Shown: positions 36,051 to 44,066, numbered from the stretch's first letter. The stretch: 64,000 nt of DNA from Curtobacterium sp. MCPF17_002 (GCF_003234115.2 NZ_CP126251.1:2356001-2420000), one strand, 5' to 3'. Program-made: numbers and translations. Notes: generated by a model not told the origin, from the letters alone.

Positions 36051-37229
36051 CTAGAACCCGGCCTGGCCGGTCACGACGGCGCGGCCGACGATGAGCTTCT
36101 GGATCTCGTTGGTGCCCTCTTCGAAGCGCTGTGCGCGCGCGTCGCGGTACACGCGCTCGATCGCGTTGCGCTTCCAGTAGCCCTGGCCGCCGTGCACCTG
36201 CAGCGCCTTGTCGGTCACGCGGGCCAGCATGTCGACGGCGACCATCTTCGAGGCGCTGGAGAGCGTGCCGGCGTCCGGGCGGTCCTCTTCGTAGGCGCGG
36301 GCGGCCTCGAGCACGAGGGCGCGGGCCGCGGCGATGTCGGCGTAGTTCTCGGCGATGTAGAACTGGATCGCCTGCCGGCTGGAGAGCTTCTTGCCGAACG
36401 TCTCGCGCTTGTTCGCGTACTCGACGGCGAGCTCGTTCGCACGCTCGGCGAGGCCCACGGCGCTCATCGCGACGGACACGCGGCTCGGCAGCAGGAAGCC
36501 GCCGAGCGCGACCTCGAGCCCCTGGCCCTCGTCGCCCAGGCGGGCGGAGGCGGGGATCGGCGTCTCGGTGAAGCGGAGGATGGCGTGGTCGGTGCCGCGG
36601 ATGCCCATCGTGTCGGAGTCGTCGATCACCTCGGCGCCCGGCAGACCGGAGTTCGGCATGAGGAACGCGACGGTGCCGTCCTGGCCGGAGGTGCCCTCGA
36701 GGCGCGCTGCGATGAGCCAGTAGTCGGCCTTGACGCCGAACGTGATGAGGTGCTTCTCGCCGTTCATGACGTACGTGTCGCCCTCACGGCGGACCGTGGT
36801 GCGGATGTCCGCGCCGGTGCCGGCGGTGGCCTCGGTCAGCGTGAACGCGACGAGCCGATCACCCGCGACGCTCGGCTTGACGACCTGTTCGATCTGCTCC
36901 GGCGTCGCGTACGGCTGCATCGCCCGCCAGGTGCCGTTGATGACGTGCACGAGCATCCGGATGGACGCGTGCGAGCGGGAGATCACCTCCATGACCTCGA
37001 GGTAGCGCGAGAACGGGATGTCCCGTCCGCCGAGCTCCGTCGGTGCCGCGAGGGACAGCCAGCCCTTGTCCTTGAGTTCCTGGAAGAGCTCGGGCGCCAC
37101 CTGGCCGGTGCGCTCGATCTCGTCCGCCCACTCCTCGCCGCGGCCGCGCACCCACTCGGTGACCTCGGCCTTGAGCTGCTGGAAGGCGGCCTCGTCGAAG
37201 GCCGTCGTGGTCTGGTCGACGATCGTCAT
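36051..37229 (-). CDS. Acyl-CoA dehydrogenase (AnsL/PlmL-like candidate)
   Basis: The 392-residue flavoenzyme has the three ACAD domains. The N-terminal helices are followed by FTLTEATAGTGADIRTTVRREGDTYVMNGEKHLITFG (FAD and substrate contacts). The C-terminal four-helix bundle carries LQVHGGQGYWKRNAIERVYRDARA and ends RFEEGTNEIQ, with the likely catalytic Glu. It would introduce alpha,beta-unsaturation in an acyl-CoA, or act in reverse. Its ATG overlaps the stop of the EPSP-synthase/ligase fusion by four bases, so the two proteins are made together. That tie to a shikimate-type enzyme argues for ring-acid metabolism and against ordinary beta-oxidation. Confidence 0.88.
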   Translation of the reverse strand: MTIVDQTTTAFDEAAFQQLKAEVTEWVRGRGEEWADEIERTGQVAPELFQELKDKGWLSLAAPTELGGRDIPFSRYLEVMEVISRSHASIRMLVHVINGTWRAMQPYATPEQIEQVVKPSVAGDRLVAFTLTEATAGTGADIRTTVRREGDTYVMNGEKHLITFGVKADYWLIAARLEGTSGQDGTVAFLMPNSGLPGAEVIDDSDTMGIRGTDHAILRFTETPIPASARLGDEGQGLEVALGGFLLPSRVSVAMSAVGLAERANELAVEYANKRETFGKKLSSRQAIQFYIAENYADIAAARALVLEAARAYEEDRPDAGTLSSASKMVAVDMLARVTDKALQVHGGQGYWKRNAIERVYRDARAQRFEEGTNEIQKLIVGRAVVTGQAGF

Positions 37230-40200
37230 CGTGTCTCGTTCTCCTTCGTCGCGACGAGCGCGGCTGCCTGCTCGCGCAGGACGTTCTTCTGGACCTTGCC
37301 GACCGCGTTGCGCGGCAGCTCGGCGATGTACTCGAGTCGTTCCGGCCAGTAGTACTTGCTCACGCCGGCCTTGTCGAGCGCCTGCTGCATCGACGCGAAG
37401 TCGAGCTGCTCGGCGCCGGCGGCCGGGACCACGAACGCGCAGGCACGCTCCCCGAGCCGGGGGTCCGGCATCGCGACGATGGCGACGTCGGTGACGAGCG
37501 GGTGCTGGTAGAGCAGGTTCTCGATCTCGACGACCGGGATCTTCTCACCGCCGCGGTTGATGACGTCCTTGATGCGCCCGGTGATCGACAGGAAGCCCTT
37601 GTCCGACACCTTCGCGAGGTCGCCGGTGCGGTACCAGCCGTCCTCGGTGAAGACGTCGTCGGTCAGGTCGGGGCGGTCGAGGTAGCCGTCGAACATCGTC
37701 GGCGAGAACAGCTCGAAGTTGCCCTCGGTGTCCGCCGGCAGCTCGTGGCCCTCGTCGTCGACGATGCGGATGGTGATGCCCGGCAGCGCCCGGCCGTCGT
37801 GCCCGTAGGCCTCCGCGGGGTCGTCACTCGGGCTGGACAGCGCGCCGAGGCAGGTCTCGCTCGTACCGAACGCACCGAGGATCGCGCTGCCGAGGACGGT
37901 GCTCGCCCGCTGGGCCAGCGCACGGGGCACCGCGGCACCGGTCGGCACGAAGATCCGGAGCGACTCCGGCTGCGGGGCGCCCGCCTCGACCAGGTCGACC
38001 AGGTCGGTCAGGAACGGCGTCGCGCACTGCACGAACGTGGCCCCCGCGGTGCCGAACGCCTGCTCGAGGGCGACGGTGCCGTCCCACACCGGCTGGATCA
38101 CCTGCGGAGCACCGAGGCGGAACGCCAGCAGCATGCCGTACAGGAACCCGGTCTGGTGCGCGAGCGGCGACGGGATGTAGATCCGGTCCTCGCTCGTCAG
38201 CCCGGACTGGGCGACGTGCATCGCGGTGGCGAGGCCGAGGGTGCGGTGCGGGTGCTGCACGCCCTTCGGCTCCCCGGTGGTGCCGGACGTGAAGAGCAGC
38301 TGGCAGACGTCGTCCGGGCCGGGCGCGCGCGACAGGATCTCGTCGACGTCCACCTGCACGGACTCGAGCGCCGTGTCGAAGTAGCGCCAGTTCCAGTCGC
38401 TCGCGGCGACGCGCTCGGCGGCGTCCGCGGGCAGCGGTGCCTGGTTCGTCGGGCTGTCCGACCGGCCGCGTGCCTCGGCGCGGAGCACGACGACGTGCTC
38501 GACGGACAGCCGGCGCTGCTGCGCCTTCGCCTCGTCGATGACGTCGAGCATCTCGAGCGCCGGACGGCGCTTCCGGAACAGGTTCGGCAGGAAGACGACG
38601 CGGGCCCGGGACCGGGCGAGGGTCATCGTCGTCTCGCGGGGGCCGAACACGGGCATGATCGGGGTCGCGACCGCGCCGATCTGGATCGCGCCGAGGCTGA
38701 TCGACACGAACTCGCGCCAGTTCGGCAGCTGCATCGCCACGGACTCGCCGGTGCGGACCCCGAGCTCGAGGAGCAGCGCGGAGACCTTGTCGGCCTCGTC
38801 CTGCAGCTCGCGCCACGTGGTGTGCACGGGCTCGGGACCGCCGACCTCGATGACCGCGAGGCCGTCCGGGTCCTCCTGCGAGAGCGTGCGGACCTTCTCG
38901 CTGAGGACGAGCGGGTCGGCGTCGACGCCGGTGAGCTCGGGCAGGACCGCCGTGGTGCGCTCCTGCGGCGCCTCCGGGGCGTCGCGCGACTCCCCCAGGT
39001 CGGTGCGCTCGGGGGCCTCGGACTCGGCTGCGTCGATCCGGTCGTCGCGGGCGACCTGCGCCGCGAGGCCGTCGCCGACCTCCATGTCGAGGCCGACCGC
39101 GTTCATCGCCTCGAGGAACGTCGGGTACGAGATCCGGTACGCGCGGGGGTAGGTGAGCGAGGACGTGCCCTCGGCCTTCGACGCCGCGACCGCGAGGGAC
39201 ATCAGCACCCGGTGGTCGTTGAACGAGGACATCGGGCTGCCGTGCAGCTCCCCCGGCCGGACACCGGTCACACGGAGTTCGTCGGCGCCCTGCTCGGCCC
39301 GACCGCCCATCCGGTTGAGCTGGAGCATCGCGGCGACGCGGTCGGACTCCTTGAGGCGGATGTGCGCCACGTTCCAGAGCCGGGTCGTGCCCTCGGCGAA
39401 GGTCGCCATGGTCGACAGGACGGGCAGCAGGTCCGGGATCGGCTGGCAGTCGATGTCGAGGGGCCGGAGCGGCGAGCCGTCGTGCTCGATGCGCACGAAG
39501 CCGGTCTCCTCGTCGATCCGCATCGGGACGCCCATGGCGGTGGCGAGGTCGAGGAACTCGCTCTCCGGGTGGTCCGTCTCGGCGGTCGTGAACGCGGTCA
39601 TGCCGCGGAGCAGCACGTTCGACTCGCGGATGCCGGCGGCGGCGATGCCGAACGCGGCCGAACCGATGTCCGGCGGGATGACGTAGTCGTGCGGCGTCGC
39701 CTGCTGGTTCGCCGGGATCCGGTACTCGAGCCAGTCGTCGGACACCTCGACGCGCAAGCCGAACTGCCGCATCATCCGGACCGTCAGCTCGACGTACGGC
39801 TGCTCGTTGAGGCGGCCGCCGGTGATGTGGATGCGGGTCTCCTGCTCGGCGAACGGGGCCACCAGGAGCAGCCCGGAGATCCACTGCGACAGCGTGCCGG
39901 CGATCTGGACGTCGCCGCCGCGGGGCCGCTTCGGCTGGACCGTCACGGGCGGGCAGTCGTTCGTCGCCTCGAGCTCGATGCCCATCTGGGTGAGCGAGGT
40001 GAGGAGGGCCTTGATCGGGCGCCGCTGGAAGTACTTCATCCCGGCGAGCGTCATCGGCTTGTCCGCGAGGGACGCCAGGCCGGTCATGAAGTACAGCGTC
40101 GTCCCGGAGGACCCCATGTTGAGGATCCCGTCGGCGCCGCGGGACCCGTGGTCCACCACGTCGGTGGCCTCGTAGCGGCCCCCGAGCCCGGTGACGTGGT

Positions 40201-40411
40201 ACTCGTTCCCACGCCGCTTGACGTCGACACCGAGGGCACGCAGCGTCCCCACGGTCCACTCGACCTGCCGGGTCGCGCTGATCCCGGAGACGATGCTCGT
40301 CCCCTTCGCCAGGGACGCGAGCACCAGCGCGCGGTGCGCGTGGTACTTCGAGACCGGGATGTCGAGTTCTCCGACGAGCGGTGCGGATGTACCGCGCACG
40401 ACCAACTGCAT
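37226..40411 (-). CDS. Fusion of an EPSP-synthase-like domain and an acyl-CoA ligase (AnsJ-AnsK/PlmJK-like)
   Basis: This single 1061-residue protein joins two enzymes. Residues 1 to about 440 have the EPSP synthase fold and keep K22, R27, GTT, SQ, IPD, the KESDR box and NDHR. Positions equivalent to E. coli AroA S23, N94, R124, S169, S197, N336 and K411 are Tyr, Ser, Tyr, Leu, Glu, His and Ile. Normal S3P/PEP chemistry is therefore unlikely. An acidic linker (about 450-505) leads to an adenylate-forming ligase with TSGTTGEPKG (about 703-712), AFGTSE, YRTGD, GRIKDVINRGGEKI (about 942) and the catalytic Lys in PRNAVGKVQK. AnsJ and AnsK in ansatrienin synthesis have these two activities. The ATG at 40411 has AGAGG five bases upstream. 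The operon continues with the dehydrogenase. Confidence 0.9.
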   Translation of the reverse strand: MQLVVRGTSAPLVGELDIPVSKYHAHRALVLASLAKGTSIVSGISATRQVEWTVGTLRALGVDVKRRGNEYHVTGLGGRYEATDVVDHGSRGADGILNMGSSGTTLYFMTGLASLADKPMTLAGMKYFQRRPIKALLTSLTQMGIELEATNDCPPVTVQPKRPRGGDVQIAGTLSQWISGLLLVAPFAEQETRIHITGGRLNEQPYVELTVRMMRQFGLRVEVSDDWLEYRIPANQQATPHDYVIPPDIGSAAFGIAAAGIRESNVLLRGMTAFTTAETDHPESEFLDLATAMGVPMRIDEETGFVRIEHDGSPLRPLDIDCQPIPDLLPVLSTMATFAEGTTRLWNVAHIRLKESDRVAAMLQLNRMGGRAEQGADELRVTGVRPGELHGSPMSSFNDHRVLMSLAVAASKAEGTSSLTYPRAYRISYPTFLEAMNAVGLDMEVGDGLAAQVARDDRIDAAESEAPERTDLGESRDAPEAPQERTTAVLPELTGVDADPLVLSEKVRTLSQEDPDGLAVIEVGGPEPVHTTWRELQDEADKVSALLLELGVRTGESVAMQLPNWREFVSISLGAIQIGAVATPIMPVFGPRETTMTLARSRARVVFLPNLFRKRRPALEMLDVIDEAKAQQRRLSVEHVVVLRAEARGRSDSPTNQAPLPADAAERVAASDWNWRYFDTALESVQVDVDEILSRAPGPDDVCQLLFTSGTTGEPKGVQHPHRTLGLATAMHVAQSGLTSEDRIYIPSPLAHQTGFLYGMLLAFRLGAPQVIQPVWDGTVALEQAFGTAGATFVQCATPFLTDLVDLVEAGAPQPESLRIFVPTGAAVPRALAQRASTVLGSAILGAFGTSETCLGALSSPSDDPAEAYGHDGRALPGITIRIVDDEGHELPADTEGNFELFSPTMFDGYLDRPDLTDDVFTEDGWYRTGDLAKVSDKGFLSITGRIKDVINRGGEKIPVVEIENLLYQHPLVTDVAIVAMPDPRLGERACAFVVPAAGAEQLDFASMQQALDKAGVSKYYWPERLEYIAELPRNAVGKVQKNVLREQAAALVATKENETR

Positions 40412-40538
40412 GCGTACCTCTTCCCTGTTAGCGGGTTCCACGGTACGCCCGCCGTGGATCTCCTGGGAATCGGATCCGCACGATCGGGACACGCGATCGT
40501 TGTGCGTGTCCGACAACGAGCCGGGCAGGATGTACAGC
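40412..40538. promoter_or_regulatory. Divergent promoter region of the fusion gene and ybdK
   Basis: The 127-bp gap separates the two divergent units and must hold both promoters. I cannot assign convincing -10/-35 pairs. The plus-strand message has AGGA about nine bases before the ybdK ATG. Confidence 0.4.
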
Positions 40539-41669
40539 ATGGACATCCGCTTCACCGAGTCCCGCCCGTCGACCATCGGCGTCGAGTGGGAGCTCCCCCT
40601 GGTCGATCGGGACACCGGCGACCTCACCCCCCGGGCCCCCGCGGTCATCTCGGCCGTGCACGAGCGACTCGGCGACCACGACAAGGTCACGGAGGAGCTC
40701 CTCACCAACACGGTCGAGGTCGTCACGGGCGTGCACGACACCGTCCGAGGCGCCACCGCGGAGCTGTCCAGCACCATCGGCGAGGTGATCGACGCGGCCG
40801 CTCCGCTCGACGCGCAGGTCATGTGCTCCGGGACGCATCCGTTCGCGCAGTGGGACCAGCAGGAGATCACCCCGGACAGCGAGCACTACACGACGCTCAT
40901 CGACCGCACCCGCTGGTGGGGACGGCAGATGCTCATCTGGGGCGTCCACGTGCACGTCGGCATCGACCACCGCGACAAGGCCGTCCCGATCATGAACGCG
41001 ATGCTCGCCTACGTCCCGCACCTGCAGGCCTTCACCGCGTCCAGCCCGTTCTGGGGCGGGACCGACACGGGCTACGCCTCGAACCGGGCCCTCATGTTCC
41101 AGCAGCTCCCCACCGGCGGCCTCCCCCCGCAGCTCGGCGCGTGGGCGAACTTCGAGGAGGTCGTCTCCGACCTCACCCACACCGGCGTCGTCGAGGGCGT
41201 CGCGGACCTCCGCTGGGACATCCGGCCGTCGCCGAAGTGGGGCACGCTCGAGAACCGCGTCTCGGACGGCATCTCGACCCTGCACGAGGTCGGCGCCGTC
41301 ACCGCGCTCGTCCAGTGCCTCGTCACGGCGTGCTCGGACCGGCTCGACGCCGGCGAGACCCTGCCGACGATGCAGCCGTGGTTCATCCGTGAGAACAAGT
41401 GGCGTGCGGCCCGCTACGGCATGGAGGCCGAGATCATCACGAACGTCGCCGGCGACGAGCGGCTCGTGACCGACGAGGTGCACGACCTGGTGCAGCGGCT
41501 CGACCCGATCGCCGAACGCCTCGGCTGCCAGGAGGAACTGCACCACCTCGACACGATGATCGAGCGCGGCGCGTCGTACCAGCGGCAGCTGCAGGTCGCG
41601 CAGGAGAACGGCGGCGACCTGCGTGCCGTCGTCCGGCACCTGGTCGCGGAGCTCAGCGACTCCCTCTGA
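40539..41669 (+). CDS. YbdK-type carboxylate-amine ligase (glutamate-cysteine ligase family 2)
   Basis: The 376-residue protein belongs to the GCS2 family. It begins FTESRPSTIGVEWELPLVDRDTGDL, with ELLTNTVEVVTGVH, GTHPFAQW, the metal/ATP site GVHVHVGIDHRDK and a late RWDIRPSPKWGTLENRVSD. Members join glutamate or related acids to amines. E. coli YbdK has only weak gamma-glutamylcysteine synthase activity, and some actinobacterial members have other substrates, so the product is uncertain. It lies in the same accessory interval as the ring-acid genes but on the opposite strand, and I see no functional link between them. Confidence 0.87.
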   Translation: MDIRFTESRPSTIGVEWELPLVDRDTGDLTPRAPAVISAVHERLGDHDKVTEELLTNTVEVVTGVHDTVRGATAELSSTIGEVIDAAAPLDAQVMCSGTHPFAQWDQQEITPDSEHYTTLIDRTRWWGRQMLIWGVHVHVGIDHRDKAVPIMNAMLAYVPHLQAFTASSPFWGGTDTGYASNRALMFQQLPTGGLPPQLGAWANFEEVVSDLTHTGVVEGVADLRWDIRPSPKWGTLENRVSDGISTLHEVGAVTALVQCLVTACSDRLDAGETLPTMQPWFIRENKWRAARYGMEAEIITNVAGDERLVTDEVHDLVQRLDPIAERLGCQEELHHLDTMIERGASYQRQLQVAQENGGDLRAVVRHLVAELSDSL

Positions 41670-41679
41670 CCCGCGCGCG

Positions 41680-41825
41680 GCGCATGTCGTTCCGCGCGTA
41701 GGAGGCTGTTCCGCGCGTAGGAGGCTGTTTCGCGCGTAGGAGGCTGTTCCGCGCGTAGGAGGTCGTTCTTCCCGACCTCCTCCGCGCGAATCCGCTTCCT
41801 ATTGCGCGTGCGATGGGCAGGAACG
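41680..41825 (-). repeat. Composite header plus 19-bp tandem repeat element (copy 2)
   Basis: Read on the minus strand, a header (about 41820-41775) with GCCCATCGCACGCGCAATAGG, AAGCGGATTCGCGCG and GAGGAGG precedes four 19-bp units covering about 41768-41690. On the plus strand each unit reads CGCGCGTAGGAGGCTGTTC. The innermost unit makes a hairpin with the header (AGGAGGTCG against CGACCTCCT). The array ends close to the ybdK stop. A type B palindrome adjoins the header end. Confidence 0.85.
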
Positions 41826-41844
41826 TCACGACGCAACCCACAAA

Positions 41845-41888
41845 CGGACTGGAGGCCCGTGGCGGATCCGCCACGGGCCTCCAGTCCG
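41845..41888. repeat. Palindromic CTGGAGGC element, type B (copy 9)
   Basis: A 44-nt perfect palindrome with GGATCC at its centre lies 30 bp from the ffh stop, in the convergent ybdK/ffh gap. Confidence 0.85.
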
Positions 41889-41918
41889 GAGAACGGTCGC
41901 GTCAGCGACGCAGGAACG

Positions 41919-43475
41919 TCAGCGCCCCAGGAACTTCTGGAGCGACGCGAGCTCTTCCTCGGTGGGCGCCTTGCCACCCTTCGCACCGCCGCCGAGGCCG
42001 AGGCCGGAGCCCTGCGGCGCCTGCTGCGGAGCAGCCGCCGCGCCGGACGCGATCGCTGCGCGCTTCGCCGGGTTGCCGACCTTCGACTTCTTCTTGCCGC
42101 CACCCTGCTGCTGCTTCTTGCCGCCGTGCATGCCCGGGATCGGACCCATGCCCGGCATCTGCGGCACGCCGCCGCGGGCGACGGTCTTCATCATCTTCGC
42201 CGCCTGCTCGAAGCGGTTCACGAGCGCGTTCACCTCGGTGACCGTCGAACCCGCACCGCGCGCGATGCGGAGCCGGCGGGAGCCGTTGAGGAGCTTCGGG
42301 AGTTCGCGCTCCTGCGGGGTCATCGACTGGATGATCGCCTCGGTGCGGACGATCTCGCGCTCGTCGAAGTTGTCGAGCGCCTCGCGCATGCCCTTGGCAC
42401 CCGGGAGCATGCCGAGCATGCCCTTGATCGAGCCGGCTTTGCGGAGCTGCTGCATCTGCTGCAGGAAGTCGTTCAGCGTGAACGAGTCGGTCGCGATCTT
42501 CTCGGCGACCTTGCGCGCTTCTTCCTCGTCGAACGCGCCCTGCGCCTGCTCGATGAGGGAGAGGATGTCGCCGAGGTCGAGGATGCGGCTCGCCATCCGG
42601 TCCGGGTGGAAGGGCTCGAAGTCGTCGAGGCCTTCACCCGTGGAGGCGAACATGATCGGACGGCCGGTGACACTGGCGACCGACAGGGCCGCACCTCCGC
42701 GGGCGTCACCGTCGAGCTTCGACAGGACGACGCCGGTGAAGTCGACGCCCTCCTGGAAGGCGCGGGCGGTGTTGACCGCGTCCTGACCGATCATCGCGTC
42801 GATGACGAACAGGACCTCGTCGGGGTCGACGGCCTTGCGGATGTTCGCCGCCTGCTTCATGAGCTCGGCGTCGACGCCGAGCCGGCCGGCGGTGTCCACG
42901 ATGACGGTGTCGTACTGCTGGTCGACCGCGGCCTTGATCGCGTTCTTGGCGACCTTGACCGGGTCCCCGACACCGTTGCCGGGCTCGGGGGCGAAGACGT
43001 GCACGCCGGCCTGCTCGCCGACGACCTGCAGCTGCTGCACGGCGTTCGGACGCTGGAGGTCCGCCGCGACGAGCATCGGTGTGTGGCCGTCCTTCTTGAG
43101 CCACTTGCCGAGCTTCCCGGCGAGGGTGGTCTTGCCGGCACCCTGCAGACCAGCGAGCATGATGACCGTCGGCGGTCGCTTCGCGAACTCGAGGCGTCGC
43201 TGCTGGCCGCCGAGGATGCCGACGAGTTCCTCGTTGACGATCTGGACGACCTGCTGCGCCGGGTTGAGCGCCTTGTTGACCTCGTCGGAGAGGGCACGCT
43301 CGCGGACGGCTGCGGTGAACGCCTTGACGACCTCGAGCGCGACGTCGGCGTCGAGGAGCGCCCGCCGGATCTCGCGGACGGTGCCGTCGACGTCGGAGGG
43401 GGTCAGCCGGCCCTTGCTCCGCAGGTTGCGGAAGGTCTCGGTCAGCCGATCGGAGAGTGAACCGAATTGCGCCAT
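41919..43475 (-). CDS. ffh: Signal recognition particle protein Ffh
   Basis: Ffh binds signal sequences and 4.5S RNA and delivers ribosomes to FtsY. The 518-residue protein has the N domain, the G domain with GLQGAGKTTLAGKL (about 108), DTAGRLGVD, the TKLD equivalent SKLDGDARGG and the specificity loop. The methionine-rich M domain ends with MPGMGPIPGMHGGKK and a Gly/Ala/Lys-rich tail. A TAGAAT -10 box lies nine bases upstream of the ATG. Confidence 0.97.
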   Translation of the reverse strand: MAQFGSLSDRLTETFRNLRSKGRLTPSDVDGTVREIRRALLDADVALEVVKAFTAAVRERALSDEVNKALNPAQQVVQIVNEELVGILGGQQRRLEFAKRPPTVIMLAGLQGAGKTTLAGKLGKWLKKDGHTPMLVAADLQRPNAVQQLQVVGEQAGVHVFAPEPGNGVGDPVKVAKNAIKAAVDQQYDTVIVDTAGRLGVDAELMKQAANIRKAVDPDEVLFVIDAMIGQDAVNTARAFQEGVDFTGVVLSKLDGDARGGAALSVASVTGRPIMFASTGEGLDDFEPFHPDRMASRILDLGDILSLIEQAQGAFDEEEARKVAEKIATDSFTLNDFLQQMQQLRKAGSIKGMLGMLPGAKGMREALDNFDEREIVRTEAIIQSMTPQERELPKLLNGSRRLRIARGAGSTVTEVNALVNRFEQAAKMMKTVARGGVPQMPGMGPIPGMHGGKKQQQGGGKKKSKVGNPAKRAAIASGAAAAPQQAPQGSGLGLGGGAKGGKAPTEEELASLQKFLGR

Positions 43476-43484
43476 GATCCGTCG

Positions 43485-43490
43485 ATTCTA
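43485..43490 (-). promoter_or_regulatory. -10 box of ffh
   Basis: On the minus strand TAGAAT ends nine bases before the ffh ATG, giving an almost leaderless message. Confidence 0.5.
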
Positions 43491-43530
43491 CCGGCTCACG
43501 AGCTGATCCCGGCCCGATCGCTCCCGGCGT

Positions 43531-43809
43531 TCACCGCAGGAGGACGTGGTCGGCGAGTTCCAGGGTGGCGCCGAGGCCGATGTCCACGACCACCGGAGCG
43601 CTCGACGGTCCGCGGTCGAGCGTCGGGTACCAGGACCGTCCCGGCGACACGAGGACGAGCAGCCCGTGGACGTCGCCGACCGGGGCGAACTCCGCCGTGG
43701 GGGCGTTGGCGTAGGGAGCGACCCCGGCCCGGCCGAGCACCTCGACGGCACCGAGGACGTCGGGGACCGCGATGCCGACCTCGCTGAGCGAGAGGAGGCT
43801 GCCCGCCAT
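43531..43809 (-). CDS. Small VOC/glyoxalase-like protein
   Basis: The 92-residue protein reads like two beta-alpha-beta-type segments: LSLSEVGIAVPDVLGAVEVLGRAGV, then AEFAPVGDVHGLLVLVSPGRSWYPT and VVDIGLGATLELADHVLLR. This resembles a half or single-module vicinal-oxygen-chelate domain. No full metal site can be recognised. It lies between ffh and the 52-residue membrane protein gene on the same strand. The function is unknown. Confidence 0.65.
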   Translation of the reverse strand: MAGSLLSLSEVGIAVPDVLGAVEVLGRAGVAPYANAPTAEFAPVGDVHGLLVLVSPGRSWYPTLDRGPSSAPVVVDIGLGATLELADHVLLR

Positions 43810-43841
43810 CCGATCGCTTCAACCGCGGTTGAGGTCAAGCG

Positions 43842-43998
43842 TTCCGTCCCATCGCGCCTGACATGGGAGGCGCAATCGCGCATGGGAAGCAGGATTTCCC
43901 GGCTTCCTACGCGCGGAACAGCCTCCTACGAGCGGAATAGCCCCCTACGAGCGGAACAGCCCCCTACGCGCGGAACGGCCCCCGCCGCGGGGCGCGGC
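43842..43998 (+). repeat. Composite header plus 19-bp tandem repeat element (copy 3)
   Basis: A header (about 43846-43900) with GTCCCATCGCGCC, ACATGGGAGGCGCAATCGCG and CATGGGAAGCAGG precedes four 19-bp units from about 43910 to 43985 (for example CCTCCTACGAGCGGAATAG) and a degenerate C/G-only unit. GGGAAGC in the header can pair with GCTTCC at the array start. A type A palindrome follows 25 bp later. No gene is visible in the 286-bp gap. Confidence 0.82.
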
Positions 43999-44022
43999 AG
44001 GCGGTCTGCAGCCGGCTGACGA

Positions 44023-44066
44023 CGGACTGGAGGCGCGGTGCCAGCTGGCACCGCGCCTCCAGTTCG
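44023..44066. repeat. Palindromic CTGGAGGC element, type A (copy 10)
   Basis: The 44-nt palindrome, with one mismatch near its right end (AGTTCG), is centred on GCCAGCTGGC. It lies 30 bp after the stop of the 52-residue membrane protein gene and probably ends that transcript. Confidence 0.85.

Noticed and set aside
37226..40411. Annotating the EPSP-synthase domain as the housekeeping aroA.
   Set aside because: Several substrate ligands are replaced, it is fused to an acyl-CoA ligase, and it is in an operon with acyl-CoA enzymes.
32888..41669. Treating the accessory block as a recent genomic island.
   Set aside because: No integrase, tRNA, direct repeats or clear base-composition shift is visible, so recent transfer cannot be supported from this sequence alone.
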